A stretch of 35,602 bases of DNA. It comes from Treponema sp. (GTDB lineage Bacteria; Spirochaetota; Spirochaetia; Treponematales; Treponemataceae). The notes beneath the pieces were generated by a model, which ran no database searches, was not told where the DNA came from, and worked only from the letters and a program-made list of their open reading frames with translations. A program made the translations under genes and the position numbers. The stretch lies in the NCBI GenBank assembly GCA_002749205.1, contig PDOP01000031.1, forward strand, positions 1 to 35,602, given 5' to 3'. Position 1 is the first letter of the stretch; each line of letters begins with the position of its first letter. Positions 1 to 7,356 of this stretch are shown one piece after another.

Positions 1-110
1 TAGACTTCGGTCGTTAAAATCAGGTTAAGCGATTTGTTTGATAAAAATCACTTTTGTGATTTTTATCATTCTCTCCGGTGTTCTGAATAAGCACCCCGCA
101 TTAAAACCGG
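1..110 (+). repeat. Element A copy 1 (left end cut by window)
   Basis: This is the 3' part of the dispersed structured element described at 13106-13320. It begins at the TAGAC of the 3' outer strand. The conserved AAATCAGGTTAA follows at 17-28, then a perfect 12-bp hairpin (40-51 with 56-67, TTTT loop), then the CCGG-bounded module ending near 110. The 5' half lies outside the window. Confidence 0.75.
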
Positions 111-221
111 TTAGTGCATCGATAAGGTTTATGTTGCACAATAATTAACTCGAGTGGTAGTTCCCGCACTTCGGCAAGCAGCTCCCGAGCCAGTCGAGAT
201 GCAGCAGCCGCCTGCAGAGGG

Positions 222-352
222 AGGGGGTAGCGGAAAAACAATTGTCTCGTTAAAAATTTAAAGAAGTCGAGGCTGCAGGGACAAAGACTCGACATAAATC
301 TTTTTTTAAGAAAAGAGACAATTTTTTGGAGCGAGGGGGAGTCCCCCCCCCC
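222..352 (+). repeat. Element B copy 1
   Basis: Conserved ends GGGGGTAGCGGAAAAACAAT and TTTTTTGGAGCGAGGGGGAG are shared with 29849-29976. The stem ATTGTCTC (241-248) pairs with GAGACAAT (315-322) and encloses an inner hairpin, GTCGAG with CTCGAC. The G-runs before and after the structure could each pair with the final C-run (343-352), so alternative folds are possible. It lies directly upstream of the ppx promoter and ends in a C10 homopolymer. Function unknown. Confidence 0.65.
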
Positions 353-374
353 TTTACAAATTTTTTTTAAACTA

Positions 375-403
375 TTTACAAAATAAAAATATTCCTTTAA
401 TAT
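375..403 (+). promoter_or_regulatory. Candidate sigma70 promoter of ppx-ppk
   Basis: TTTACA (375-380), a 17-nt spacer and TAATAT (398-403), about 20 nt before the ribosome-binding site GGAGGG of ppx. The C10 tract ends 22 nt upstream of the -35 box. Confidence 0.5.
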
Positions 404-428
404 AGTTTAGCGTAATTTTGGAGGGCTT

Positions 429-1313
429 ATGAGTTGTGCTGTTATTGATATTGGAGCAAATACAATTCGATTTAGTGTTTATAAATTTGGTGCAGGGTCT
501 TTGAAGCCAATTTTGACAAAAAAAAGTGTTGCGGGGCTGGCTACCTATATTGAGAAATCGGCGCTGTCGGATAAAGGTAAATATAAGTTATCGGGTGTGT
601 TGAAAAATCATCTTACAACTCTACAACAATTGAAGGTGGAAAAAATTTATGCTTTTGCGACAGCTTCTTTGCGAAACACTTCAAATCTTGAGGAGGTGTT
701 GCGGTTTGTAAAAAATAATTGCGATATAGATATTGAAGTTCTCTCTCAAGATGAGGAGGCTCGTTTAGGCTTTTTGGGAATACAAAATTCGTACAATACG
801 CAAGACGGAATTACTGTTGATATTGGTGGTGGTTCAACCGAGATTGTAAAATTTGTAAATTCGGTTCCCGCAGATTCGGTAAATTTTGGGGACGGGTGTC
901 TTTCGTTATATTACAAATATGTTCAAACGCTTTTTCCGACAGAAAATGAAGTTAAAAAAATTGATGAGCACATAAAATCAAAATTACCGGAAGAAAAAAA
1001 AGGCGATGCCGATTTGCTCATCGGGATAGGCGGAACAATTAGAGCGCTTGGCAATATTTTAAGTGAGTTAATTCCGGGTAACAGTAACAAGGATTTTACA
1101 TACGACAATCTTTTGGAGTTCTATTCCGCCATAACAGGGGGCTCTAAGTCAACAATAAAAACTGTTATTCAGGTTGTGCCTGAAAGAATTCACACTATCA
1201 CAACAGGAACGATTATTCTGAAAAACATTATGGAATATTTTCGTACGCAAAATGTTCATGTTTGCGATACGGGGCTTCGCGAAGGATTTTTTCTGAATAA
1301 AGTAAAACAATAA
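429..1313 (+). CDS. ppx: Exopolyphosphatase / Ppx-GppA phosphatase, short form
   Basis: Likely hydrolyses terminal phosphates of inorganic polyphosphate, or the 5' phosphate of pppGpp; the two activities cannot be told apart from sequence. The actin-like ATPase fold signatures are present: DIGANTIRFSVY at the N-terminus, FATASLRN near residue 77, the second phosphate loop DIGGGSTE near residue 137, and IGGTIRALG near residue 200. At 294 residues it has only the catalytic domains and lacks the C-terminal HD-like half of the roughly 500-residue E. coli enzyme, which is normal for the short subfamily. The start is supported by GGAGGG seven nt upstream. It lies 25 nt before ppk, so polyphosphate synthesis and breakdown are probably co-transcribed. 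A 13-bp direct duplication spans its stop codon. Confidence 0.9.
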   Translation: MSCAVIDIGANTIRFSVYKFGAGSLKPILTKKSVAGLATYIEKSALSDKGKYKLSGVLKNHLTTLQQLKVEKIYAFATASLRNTSNLEEVLRFVKNNCDIDIEVLSQDEEARLGFLGIQNSYNTQDGITVDIGGGSTEIVKFVNSVPADSVNFGDGCLSLYYKYVQTLFPTENEVKKIDEHIKSKLPEEKKGDADLLIGIGGTIRALGNILSELIPGNSNKDFTYDNLLEFYSAITGGSKSTIKTVIQVVPERIHTITTGTIILKNIMEYFRTQNVHVCDTGLREGFFLNKVKQ

Positions 1314-1321
1314 AGTAAAAC
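1296..1321 (+). repeat. 13-bp tandem duplication at the end of ppx
   Basis: AATAAAGTAAAAC occurs twice back to back (1296-1308 and 1309-1321). The first copy contributes the last codons of ppx; the second contains or follows the stop. It looks like a recent slippage duplication and may have shifted the original C-terminus by a few residues. Confidence 0.9.
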
Positions 1322-1338
1322 AATAGCGGAGAAATAAA

Positions 1339-3474
1339 ATGAGTGCTGATTATTTTCAAAACAGAGAGATTTCCTGGCTCAGGTTTAATGAGCGGGTTTT
1401 AGATGAAGCATATTCGGAAAATGTTCGCCCGTTGGAAAAGCTGAAATTCATCAGTATTTTTACAAGCAATTTAACTGAATTCTTTATGGTACGAATTGGC
1501 AGTTTAACGGAAATGAGTCGATTAAAAAAAGGCTCTAAAGACAACAAAACAGGAATGACTGCAAATGAGCAGATTAAGGCCGTTTTGAATATACTTCCAA
1601 AGATGTATGAAAAAAAGGATTTGCTTTTTAAGGCCGTGAGTCAAGAGCTTTCTGAATTCGGTATTCACTGCAAGGATATGTCTTCACTAAGTAAAGATGA
1701 ATTAACATTTGTAAAAGATATTTTTAATACGGAAATGGCACCGCTTCTTTCGCCCCAAATTATTGATTCCGCACACCCGTTTCCTTTTCTGGAAAATGAC
1801 ACACTCTATATTTTTCTGGAAATGCAGGCCAAAAAAAAGCACCTTTACGGTTTAATACCGGTAAGAAGAGATTATTCGCCATACTTGATTTTACCTGATA
1901 CCAATAGTTTTAGTTTTATAATGACTGAAAAAATTATTCTGCATTTTGCCGATGAGCTTTTTTCAGGCCTTGCTGTTAAAAGTAAAGCAATTATAAAGAT
2001 TACCAGAAACTTTGATTTTACAGACAGTAGCGATATTAGAGACGAATTTGAAAACTATAAAGACTATATGAAGGGTGTTATAAAAAGACGAAAACGACAA
2101 GAGGCAGTAAGGGTTGAAAGCAACTCGGAGCTTTCAGATTCTATGATGCTTTTTTTGGAAAAGCAAATTGGTGTGCCTATTGAAAAATTTTTTATATCCA
2201 AATCACCTCTGAAAATGGAATATGCTTTTAAGCTGGACGAGCATATTCCCTCCGGCATTAAAGAAAAAATCAGCAATATTCCTTTTACACCGCTTTATAA
2301 AGGACAGCCTGTCAGAGGCGGGTCTATGATGGAATTCGTTGAAAAAAAAGACCTTATGCTTTATTATCCTTATGACCACATCAGGGTATTTTTAAACCTA
2401 ATGAAAGAAGCTTCACAAGACCCGCGAGTTATTTCCATAAAGGTTACAATATACAGGCTTGCAAAAAATTCTAAACTTGTAAAATATTTATGTGATGCAT
2501 CTGAAAACGGAAAAGATGTAACTGTATTCATGGAATTAAAAGCCAGATTTGATGAAGAAAACAATATAAACTACTCGGAGATTTTATATGATTCAGGCTG
2601 TAATATAATTTACGGATTTGAACAATTTAAGACGCATTCAAAATTATGTTTAATTACATATAAGGATAAACTTGAGGTTAAATTTATTACACAAATAGGC
2701 ACGGGAAACTATAATGAGTCAACTTCAAAACTGTACACCGATTTAAGTTTAATTACCTGCAATAAAGAAATTGGTTTAGATGCAAGCGACTTTTTTAAGA
2801 ATATGGCAACAGGTAATATTTCAGGAAGATATGTACATTTATTACAATCACCTTACGGGCTAAAACCACACCTGCTTGAGTTAATGGAGAATGAAAGAAA
2901 AAAAGGTAAAAAAGGAAGAATGTTTTTTAAGGTAAATTCTCTTACCGATAAAGAGCTAATCGAAAAGCTGGTAGAATGCTCGAAGGAAGGGGTTAAAATA
3001 AAAATGATTATTCGAGGTATTTCCTGCCTTCTACCAGGTATACCTAATGAAACCGACAATATTGAAATACACAGCATTGTCGGACGCTTTCTCGAGCATA
3101 GCAGAATTTATATTTTCGGAAGCGAAAAAAACAAAAAGTATTACATCGCTTCGGCAGATATGATGACCCGCAATATGGAGCGCAGAATTGAAATAGCCGC
3201 CCCTGTTTATGATACTGAAATACAAGCCGAGCTGGATAATTATGTAAACATACAATTTAACGACAACATAAAGGGGCGAAAAATGAACCGCTTTGGAGAA
3301 TATCAAAGCATACCACAAACCGATAAACCAATTTCTGCACATGACTACTTCATGGAGCAAAGTAGAAAAATGTTCCTGGCAAGCTGTGATAAAAACGATA
3401 ATAAAGGTAAAACAAAAAAAACATCAAAAGGTATTGTTCAACACATTATTTCGCTTTTAGGAAAAAACAAATGA
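1339..3474 (+). CDS. ppk: Polyphosphate kinase 1
   Basis: Reversible transfer of the ATP gamma-phosphate to polyphosphate, through phosphohistidine. Its 711 residues match the usual PPK1 length. The N-terminal domain starts with YFQNREISWLRFNERVLDEA, typical of the family. The two phospholipase-D-like catalytic domains show THSKLCLI with the candidate catalytic His near residue 433, TGNYNESTSKLYTDLSL, LEHSRIYIFGS with the second His near 587, and SADMMTRNMERRIE. Ribosome-binding site GCGGAG precedes the ATG. It is the second gene of the ppx-ppk pair. No clear intrinsic terminator follows; 3475-3565 separates it from the convergent cobU. Confidence 0.97.
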   Translation: MSADYFQNREISWLRFNERVLDEAYSENVRPLEKLKFISIFTSNLTEFFMVRIGSLTEMSRLKKGSKDNKTGMTANEQIKAVLNILPKMYEKKDLLFKAVSQELSEFGIHCKDMSSLSKDELTFVKDIFNTEMAPLLSPQIIDSAHPFPFLENDTLYIFLEMQAKKKHLYGLIPVRRDYSPYLILPDTNSFSFIMTEKIILHFADELFSGLAVKSKAIIKITRNFDFTDSSDIRDEFENYKDYMKGVIKRRKRQEAVRVESNSELSDSMMLFLEKQIGVPIEKFFISKSPLKMEYAFKLDEHIPSGIKEKISNIPFTPLYKGQPVRGGSMMEFVEKKDLMLYYPYDHIRVFLNLMKEASQDPRVISIKVTIYRLAKNSKLVKYLCDASENGKDVTVFMELKARFDEENNINYSEILYDSGCNIIYGFEQFKTHSKLCLITYKDKLEVKFITQIGTGNYNESTSKLYTDLSLITCNKEIGLDASDFFKNMATGNISGRYVHLLQSPYGLKPHLLELMENERKKGKKGRMFFKVNSLTDKELIEKLVECSKEGVKIKMIIRGISCLLPGIPNETDNIEIHSIVGRFLEHSRIYIFGSEKNKKYYIASADMMTRNMERRIEIAAPVYDTEIQAELDNYVNIQFNDNIKGRKMNRFGEYQSIPQTDKPISAHDYFMEQSRKMFLASCDKNDNKGKTKKTSKGIVQHIISLLGKNK

Positions 3475-3565
3475 TAACAATGTTTCACTGAAAAAAATCG
3501 AAACTCAAGTCAACTTTTAATTTAAGCACAAAAATTAGCAAAAAAGCAAGGTACAATTTCCTCAT

Positions 3566-4111
3566 TTATTCATTGCATTTTATTTTCAGCGGAATACCTG
3601 CAACACATAGATAAACACAATCGGCCTGCTCGGCAAACCACGCATTTACCATTCCCTGTAAATCAACAAAGGCGCGTGAAACAGGGTGCATAGGAATTAT
3701 TGAAGACCCAACCTCGTTTGTAACGGCAATAAGGTTAGCGTTTCGCTTTTTAATTTCTGTCAGTAATTCACTAAAATGTTCTTGTGCAAATACAAATGTG
3801 CGTTCAATATCTTCGTTTGTAATTTTTGTTTTTGTACCTGTTACTTCAAAAAGAAGACGAGAAATTGAATTTGTGATACAGTCAAGAAGATAATACTTTT
3901 CATTCCCAAATGATCCTGAAAAGTTTTTATAGTTTTCATAAGTTCTCCAATTTGGGTTTCTGCGCTTTTTATGCTGTGTAATTCTACTATCCATTTCAGC
4001 ATCGGTATTTTCCGCTGTTGCAATATAAACAACATCGTTCTCGTTTGACAACAGTGTTTCGGCAAATTTAGACTTACCGCTTCTTTCTCCGCCGGTTATT
4101 AAAGTTATCAT
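3566..4111 (-). CDS. cobU: Adenosylcobinamide kinase / adenosylcobinamide-phosphate guanylyltransferase
   Basis: Phosphorylates adenosylcobinamide and then transfers GMP to give AdoCbi-GDP, a late step of cobamide assembly and salvage. The P-loop GGERSGKSKFAE lies at residues 7-18, followed by VYIATAENTDAEMDSRI and HKKRR, typical of the CobU/CobP family and including the region of the guanylylated histidine. LLDCITNSISRLL and VTNEVGSSIIPMHPVSRAF complete the family pattern. The length, 181 residues, is normal. It lies 28 nt downstream of cobT, with TGGAG before its ATG. It is the last gene of a three-gene minus-strand operon. No cobS, cobC or de novo corrin genes are in view, which is consistent with salvage, though those genes may lie elsewhere. 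Confidence 0.93.
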   Translation of the reverse strand: MITLITGGERSGKSKFAETLLSNENDVVYIATAENTDAEMDSRITQHKKRRNPNWRTYENYKNFSGSFGNEKYYLLDCITNSISRLLFEVTGTKTKITNEDIERTFVFAQEHFSELLTEIKKRNANLIAVTNEVGSSIIPMHPVSRAFVDLQGMVNAWFAEQADCVYLCVAGIPLKIKCNE

Positions 4112-4139
4112 ATTTTATAAACTCCATTTTTAGTTTTGT

Positions 4140-5219
4140 TTAATTTCGCAAATCAATCAAATCATTTTCATCGATTTTTGTATCTGAAAATTTACCCATA
4201 TTATAAAAAGTAAAAAGACTTGCATCAATTAAATTAAAAAGCAAAGGACACCCTGTCCCCTCACCCAACCTCATTTTCATATTCAAAACAGGGGAAAGCC
4301 CTGTCAGCTCACTTGCAATAACAGCACCTTGTTCCGCAGAGCTGTGTGAAGCAAAAAAATAATCTTTACAAATCGGGTTTAGCTTTATTGCACAAAGTGC
4401 GGCAACAGTCGAAATATAACCGTCAATAACACAGGGTAATTTATATGCTGCACAACCTATGTAAAACCCGCACATTGCCGCAATATCAAAACCGCCAACT
4501 TTTGCAATGCAGTCAATCGGGTCGTTTGCATCGGGAGAATTTATTTTAATTGCCTTTTCAACAGCTTTGATTTTTTTTTCTCGCATTGCTTTAGTTGTTG
4601 ACGCACCTTTTCCTACAGTAACTGTTGGGGACACATCTGCAACTGCGGAAAGAACGGCGGCAGTTGTTGTAGTATTGCAAATGCCAAGCTCGCCTGCACC
4701 AACTAACTTGTACCCTTCTTGGCTCATATTCTGTGCAACATCAATACCTATGGAAATTAGTTTAAGGCATTCTTCACGGCTCATTGCAGGCTCTTTAGCA
4801 ATATTATTGGTAGCTTCTCTGAGCTTTTTATTTATTATTTTAGAATTAGTACTGGTTTTTATCAGCCCTACATCATAAACAAAAATTTCGTTTTTTGCAA
4901 ATTTGGAAATTACCCCAAGTCCTGTTTTTGAATTTACCATGCTTTCTGCAATTAAAAAAGTTGTAATCTGCGGTTGACTTGTAACCCCTTCTTCAAAAAC
5001 ACCATTGTCGGCAGCAAAAACTACAACAGCTTTTTTTTCTGCACTTGGCTTTACGGTGTTTTGTATTGATGCAAGTTTTACTGTCATCAACTCCATTTCG
5101 CCCAATGAGCCGGGCGGATGAGCCAATTTATCCCAAAGCGTTTGCATTTCAATAGCAATATCAAAGGACGCCGGTGAAATCATTTTTAAAGTGTTATCAA
5201 CTATTTTTTGTACTTGCAT
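4140..5219 (-). CDS. cobT: Nicotinate-nucleotide:dimethylbenzimidazole phosphoribosyltransferase
   Basis: Makes alpha-ribazole phosphate from nicotinate mononucleotide and a lower-ligand base for the cobamide nucleotide loop. Diagnostic stretches are AADNGVFEEGVTSQPQ, GELGICNTTTTAA, VGKGAS, DPIDCIAKVGGFDIAAM, FASHSSAEQGA and RLGEGTGCPLLF; the Glu of the last is the catalytic base in the family. At 359 residues it is full length. TTGGAG precedes the start. The first 19 nt overlap the end of the upstream TIM-barrel gene, so translation is probably coupled. The base used in this organism cannot be told from the sequence. Confidence 0.95.
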   Translation of the reverse strand: MQVQKIVDNTLKMISPASFDIAIEMQTLWDKLAHPPGSLGEMELMTVKLASIQNTVKPSAEKKAVVVFAADNGVFEEGVTSQPQITTFLIAESMVNSKTGLGVISKFAKNEIFVYDVGLIKTSTNSKIINKKLREATNNIAKEPAMSREECLKLISIGIDVAQNMSQEGYKLVGAGELGICNTTTTAAVLSAVADVSPTVTVGKGASTTKAMREKKIKAVEKAIKINSPDANDPIDCIAKVGGFDIAAMCGFYIGCAAYKLPCVIDGYISTVAALCAIKLNPICKDYFFASHSSAEQGAVIASELTGLSPVLNMKMRLGEGTGCPLLFNLIDASLFTFYNMGKFSDTKIDENDLIDLRN

Positions 5220-5974
5220 AAAATTTTCTCCAACCTCTTCGCTTCATCTTTTAAATCTACATTTTGATATTCTAAGCAAACAGAAATTTCTAAATTGTAT
5301 TTTTCAAGAGTTGAAAACACTAACTCTGCATCTTCTTCGGTAACAGGATTGTGTAAATCGGCACAGCCGTTATTTGAATGCAAGTGCATGTACGAAAGAA
5401 TATCAGTATTGTTTTTTATCCAATCACCTGTTGACTGCCGAGAAAGATTTGCATGCCCAGTATCCAAATTCAGTTTAACTTGCGGGTGATTAATTTTTCG
5501 AATAAGGCTTGAAATAAATTTATCTGTTTTATCGACTACATTTTCCAAAACGACAATACCTTTAAACCCGCTTGCATCTATTGCCTCATGAAAAAAATCT
5601 GCGTTGGATTTTACAAACAAATCCCATATTTGATTATCGGAAAACCAAGGCATGGTTTGTGAATGAAAAACAACATAATCAAGATTTAAAACTTTTGCAA
5701 AAAACAAATCACGCGTATATAAGTTTTGACTGTATTTTGCAATATCGCGATTAAAACTCGCCAAGTTTACATCTATAAAAGAGCCGTGCATAGATTTTTT
5801 TCCGAGAAATTTCGAAAAAGCTTTTTCATATCTACAAAGAGTACGACATATTTCAATTTCCGTCAAACAGGGCTCGGTAAAATCCTGAAGCTCAACACCA
5901 ATATTAAAATCGTTAAATAAACTCGCATCAAACTCATCGATGGTTTGTACAGCCTTTAAAATAAAACTACTCAT
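5201..5974 (-). CDS. Xylose isomerase-like TIM-barrel protein (AP endonuclease 2 superfamily), role unknown
   Basis: A 257-residue cytoplasmic protein with the pattern of the sugar-phosphate isomerase / endonuclease IV-like TIM barrel. Candidate metal ligands at expected strand ends are His63 (MHGSF), His104 (VFHSQ), Glu144 (VVLENV), Asp171 and His174 (NLDTGHAN), His197/His199 (MHLHSNNG) and Glu235 (CLEYQN). The ligand set looks intact, so catalysis is plausible. It is the first gene of the cobT-cobU operon and overlaps cobT by 19 nt, which suggests a link to cobamide lower-ligand or alpha-ribazole metabolism; that is inference from context alone. The ATG lacks an obvious Shine-Dalgarno sequence. 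Confidence 0.75.
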   Translation of the reverse strand: MSSFILKAVQTIDEFDASLFNDFNIGVELQDFTEPCLTEIEICRTLCRYEKAFSKFLGKKSMHGSFIDVNLASFNRDIAKYSQNLYTRDLFFAKVLNLDYVVFHSQTMPWFSDNQIWDLFVKSNADFFHEAIDASGFKGIVVLENVVDKTDKFISSLIRKINHPQVKLNLDTGHANLSRQSTGDWIKNNTDILSYMHLHSNNGCADLHNPVTEEDAELVFSTLEKYNLEISVCLEYQNVDLKDEAKRLEKILCKYKK

Positions 5975-6077
5975 ATTAACAACAGTCTACACTAAAACCA
6001 ACAAACACTCAATAGCTAAAAAATATACGTAACTTCTAAAACGAAATATAACAAGAACTAACAAACATTTTATTTGG

Positions 6078-6203
6078 GCGTTGCGAGCAAAGCTCGCCGG
6101 CGTATTAAAAGCTCCGACTAAAAATGCGACAAAAATTATTGTCGCATTTTTATTTTTTGCCTTGTGTTGATACACAAGGCAAAACTTTTAATGTGCCTAA
6201 CGC
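6078..6203. repeat. Element C: multi-branched inverted-repeat structure
   Basis: Nested pairing is visible: outer GCGTT (6078-6082) with AACGC (6199-6203); arm GCGAGC-AAA-GCTCGC (6083-6097); middle stem ATTAAAAG (6104-6111) with CTTTTAAT (6185-6192), flanked by GGC with GCC; inner arm TGCGACAA (6125-6132) with TTGTCGCA (6139-6146); and inner arm GCCTTGTGT-TGAT-ACACAAGGC (6159-6180). A cloverleaf-like fold results. It sits between two minus-strand operons. Function unknown. Confidence 0.65.
6119..6151 (-). terminator. Probable intrinsic terminator of the cyclase operon
   Basis: The perfect 8-bp stem TGCGACAA/TTGTCGCA is flanked by A-run and T-run, so it can work in both directions. On the minus strand it lies about 70 nt after the stop of the beta-barrel gene. 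It forms one arm of element C. Confidence 0.6.
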
Positions 6204-6219
6204 AATCTTTCAGTAAATT

Positions 6220-7356
6220 TTAATACCTAAATCCAAAATAAATCTCAGGAACAAAAGTTCCATACAGAGGATCACTAACCCAATGAACCCATCCGGCTGT
6301 TATACCGCAATGTAAACGAGGATGAAATTGCCAACGAATCCCTGTTCCCAATCTTAGCTGAAAATCAGTATCAACATAACTTGGAGTTTCTCCAAGAGTA
6401 ATAGCAGAACCAAATCCCCCGCCAAACATAAACAACCCGAAAAACCTATTTGTAAAATGATACTCATACAGTAAATCGAGGGCAGTATCAATAGTCAGCA
6501 TAGAAGAAGAAGTTTTATTTGAGATATTGGAACCAATATATCTGGTATTTACACTGAGTTCACCGCCAAAAAAACCTGTTGCCCTTTTTAACACAATTAA
6601 ACCTAAAGTAAGTTTTCCGCTAACCGGAAAAAAAAGCTTCCCCGTTGTACGTTTAATCTCATTAGTATAAAGCAAGACGGCAGGATCCCAACCTACATTA
6701 AAATAAAACGACAAAGGCCTTCTGTAAGCAAGCTTAATCCCTTTTTCAACATCACCGGTAAGTCCACTTGGATGCTCAACATACACAACAAAATCATCAC
6801 CGGGGTTTTGTTTTAAGTTTTTAAAAGTTGCACTCAAAACATCACCTTCGGCAGTAATTTCTTTAGGATAAATTACTTTATCGTCAGTATTTTTAAGGTA
6901 CACCTTCCAATTTTCATCTGCACCCGGCACTATAACCTCAAAAACAGTGGCAACATCATCAAGATAAATAATATCAGGAGAAACGCCCTTAATTTTAGGA
7001 ATAACTGCTTTTCTTACTTGAAGCGGAATATAATCCGTTGTTTGCTCTTTCATTCCAAGCAAATTATACGCACCAATTTTATAAAAATAATTTCCGGGCT
7101 TCAATTGAACCTTATATTCTTCTGTCTTACACTCATCTCGTTTAATTCTTTGCTTTTTATAATTAAAAATGACTATTTCATATTTCGAAGCATTTTTAAC
7201 CTCTTCCCAGCGCAAAATCTGGGTAAACACAGGCACATCATCTTCCATTTCAAAATAGTAATCAAGGTCTTCATCTCTGTCTTTAGCATAAACAGATACG
7301 CAAGTTAGGAAGAATAAAACAATGAATATCTTATTAAGTGTTTTTTTAATAGCCAT
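6220..7356 (-). CDS. Exported protein with fibronectin-like N-terminus and C-terminal beta-barrel, probable outer membrane
   Basis: The 378-residue product begins with a signal peptide (hydrophobic residues about 9-23, cleavage near VYAK). Residues about 45-110 resemble a fibronectin-III-like module (WEEVKNASKYEIVIFN, GNYFYKIGAYN). From about residue 215 to the end it has alternating hydrophobic beta-strands rich in Gly and aromatics, ending in FGFRY; a terminal aromatic is the usual outer-membrane barrel signature. It follows the FecR-domain gene with an 11-nt overlap, and GGAGGAAC precedes its ATG, so it is the third gene of the cyclase operon. I do not recognise a named family. The envelope role is inference from signal peptide and strand pattern. 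Confidence 0.7.
   Translation of the reverse strand: MAIKKTLNKIFIVLFFLTCVSVYAKDRDEDLDYYFEMEDDVPVFTQILRWEEVKNASKYEIVIFNYKKQRIKRDECKTEEYKVQLKPGNYFYKIGAYNLLGMKEQTTDYIPLQVRKAVIPKIKGVSPDIIYLDDVATVFEVIVPGADENWKVYLKNTDDKVIYPKEITAEGDVLSATFKNLKQNPGDDFVVYVEHPSGLTGDVEKGIKLAYRRPLSFYFNVGWDPAVLLYTNEIKRTTGKLFFPVSGKLTLGLIVLKRATGFFGGELSVNTRYIGSNISNKTSSSMLTIDTALDLLYEYHFTNRFFGLFMFGGGFGSAITLGETPSYVDTDFQLRLGTGIRWQFHPRLHCGITAGWVHWVSDPLYGTFVPEIYFGFRY

Larger units (their letters stand above)
111..428. other. Intergenic region upstream of ppx
   Basis: I see no convincing gene here. It holds a linker homologous to 29814-29848 (both contain TTTATGTTG and ATAATT), a GC-richer stretch near 150-225, element B, the C10 tract at 343-352 and the ppx promoter. 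A minus-strand open frame at 101-295 crosses the repeats, lacks a ribosome-binding site and is probably spurious. Confidence 0.6.

Noticed and set aside
101..295. 64-codon minus-strand frame upstream of ppx
   Set aside because: It crosses elements A and B, has no ribosome-binding site and no protein-like pattern.
6078..6203. Element C as an integron attC site (it contains GCCTAAC)
   Set aside because: The boxes are in the wrong order (GTT... first, ...AAC last), and it lacks the inner stem shared by the two sites at 33186 and 33807.
5975..6219. Possible cobalamin riboswitch ahead of the cob operon
   Set aside because: The gap holds element C, and I found no B12-box-like GCCACTG motif. It also lies mostly downstream of the neighbouring operon.
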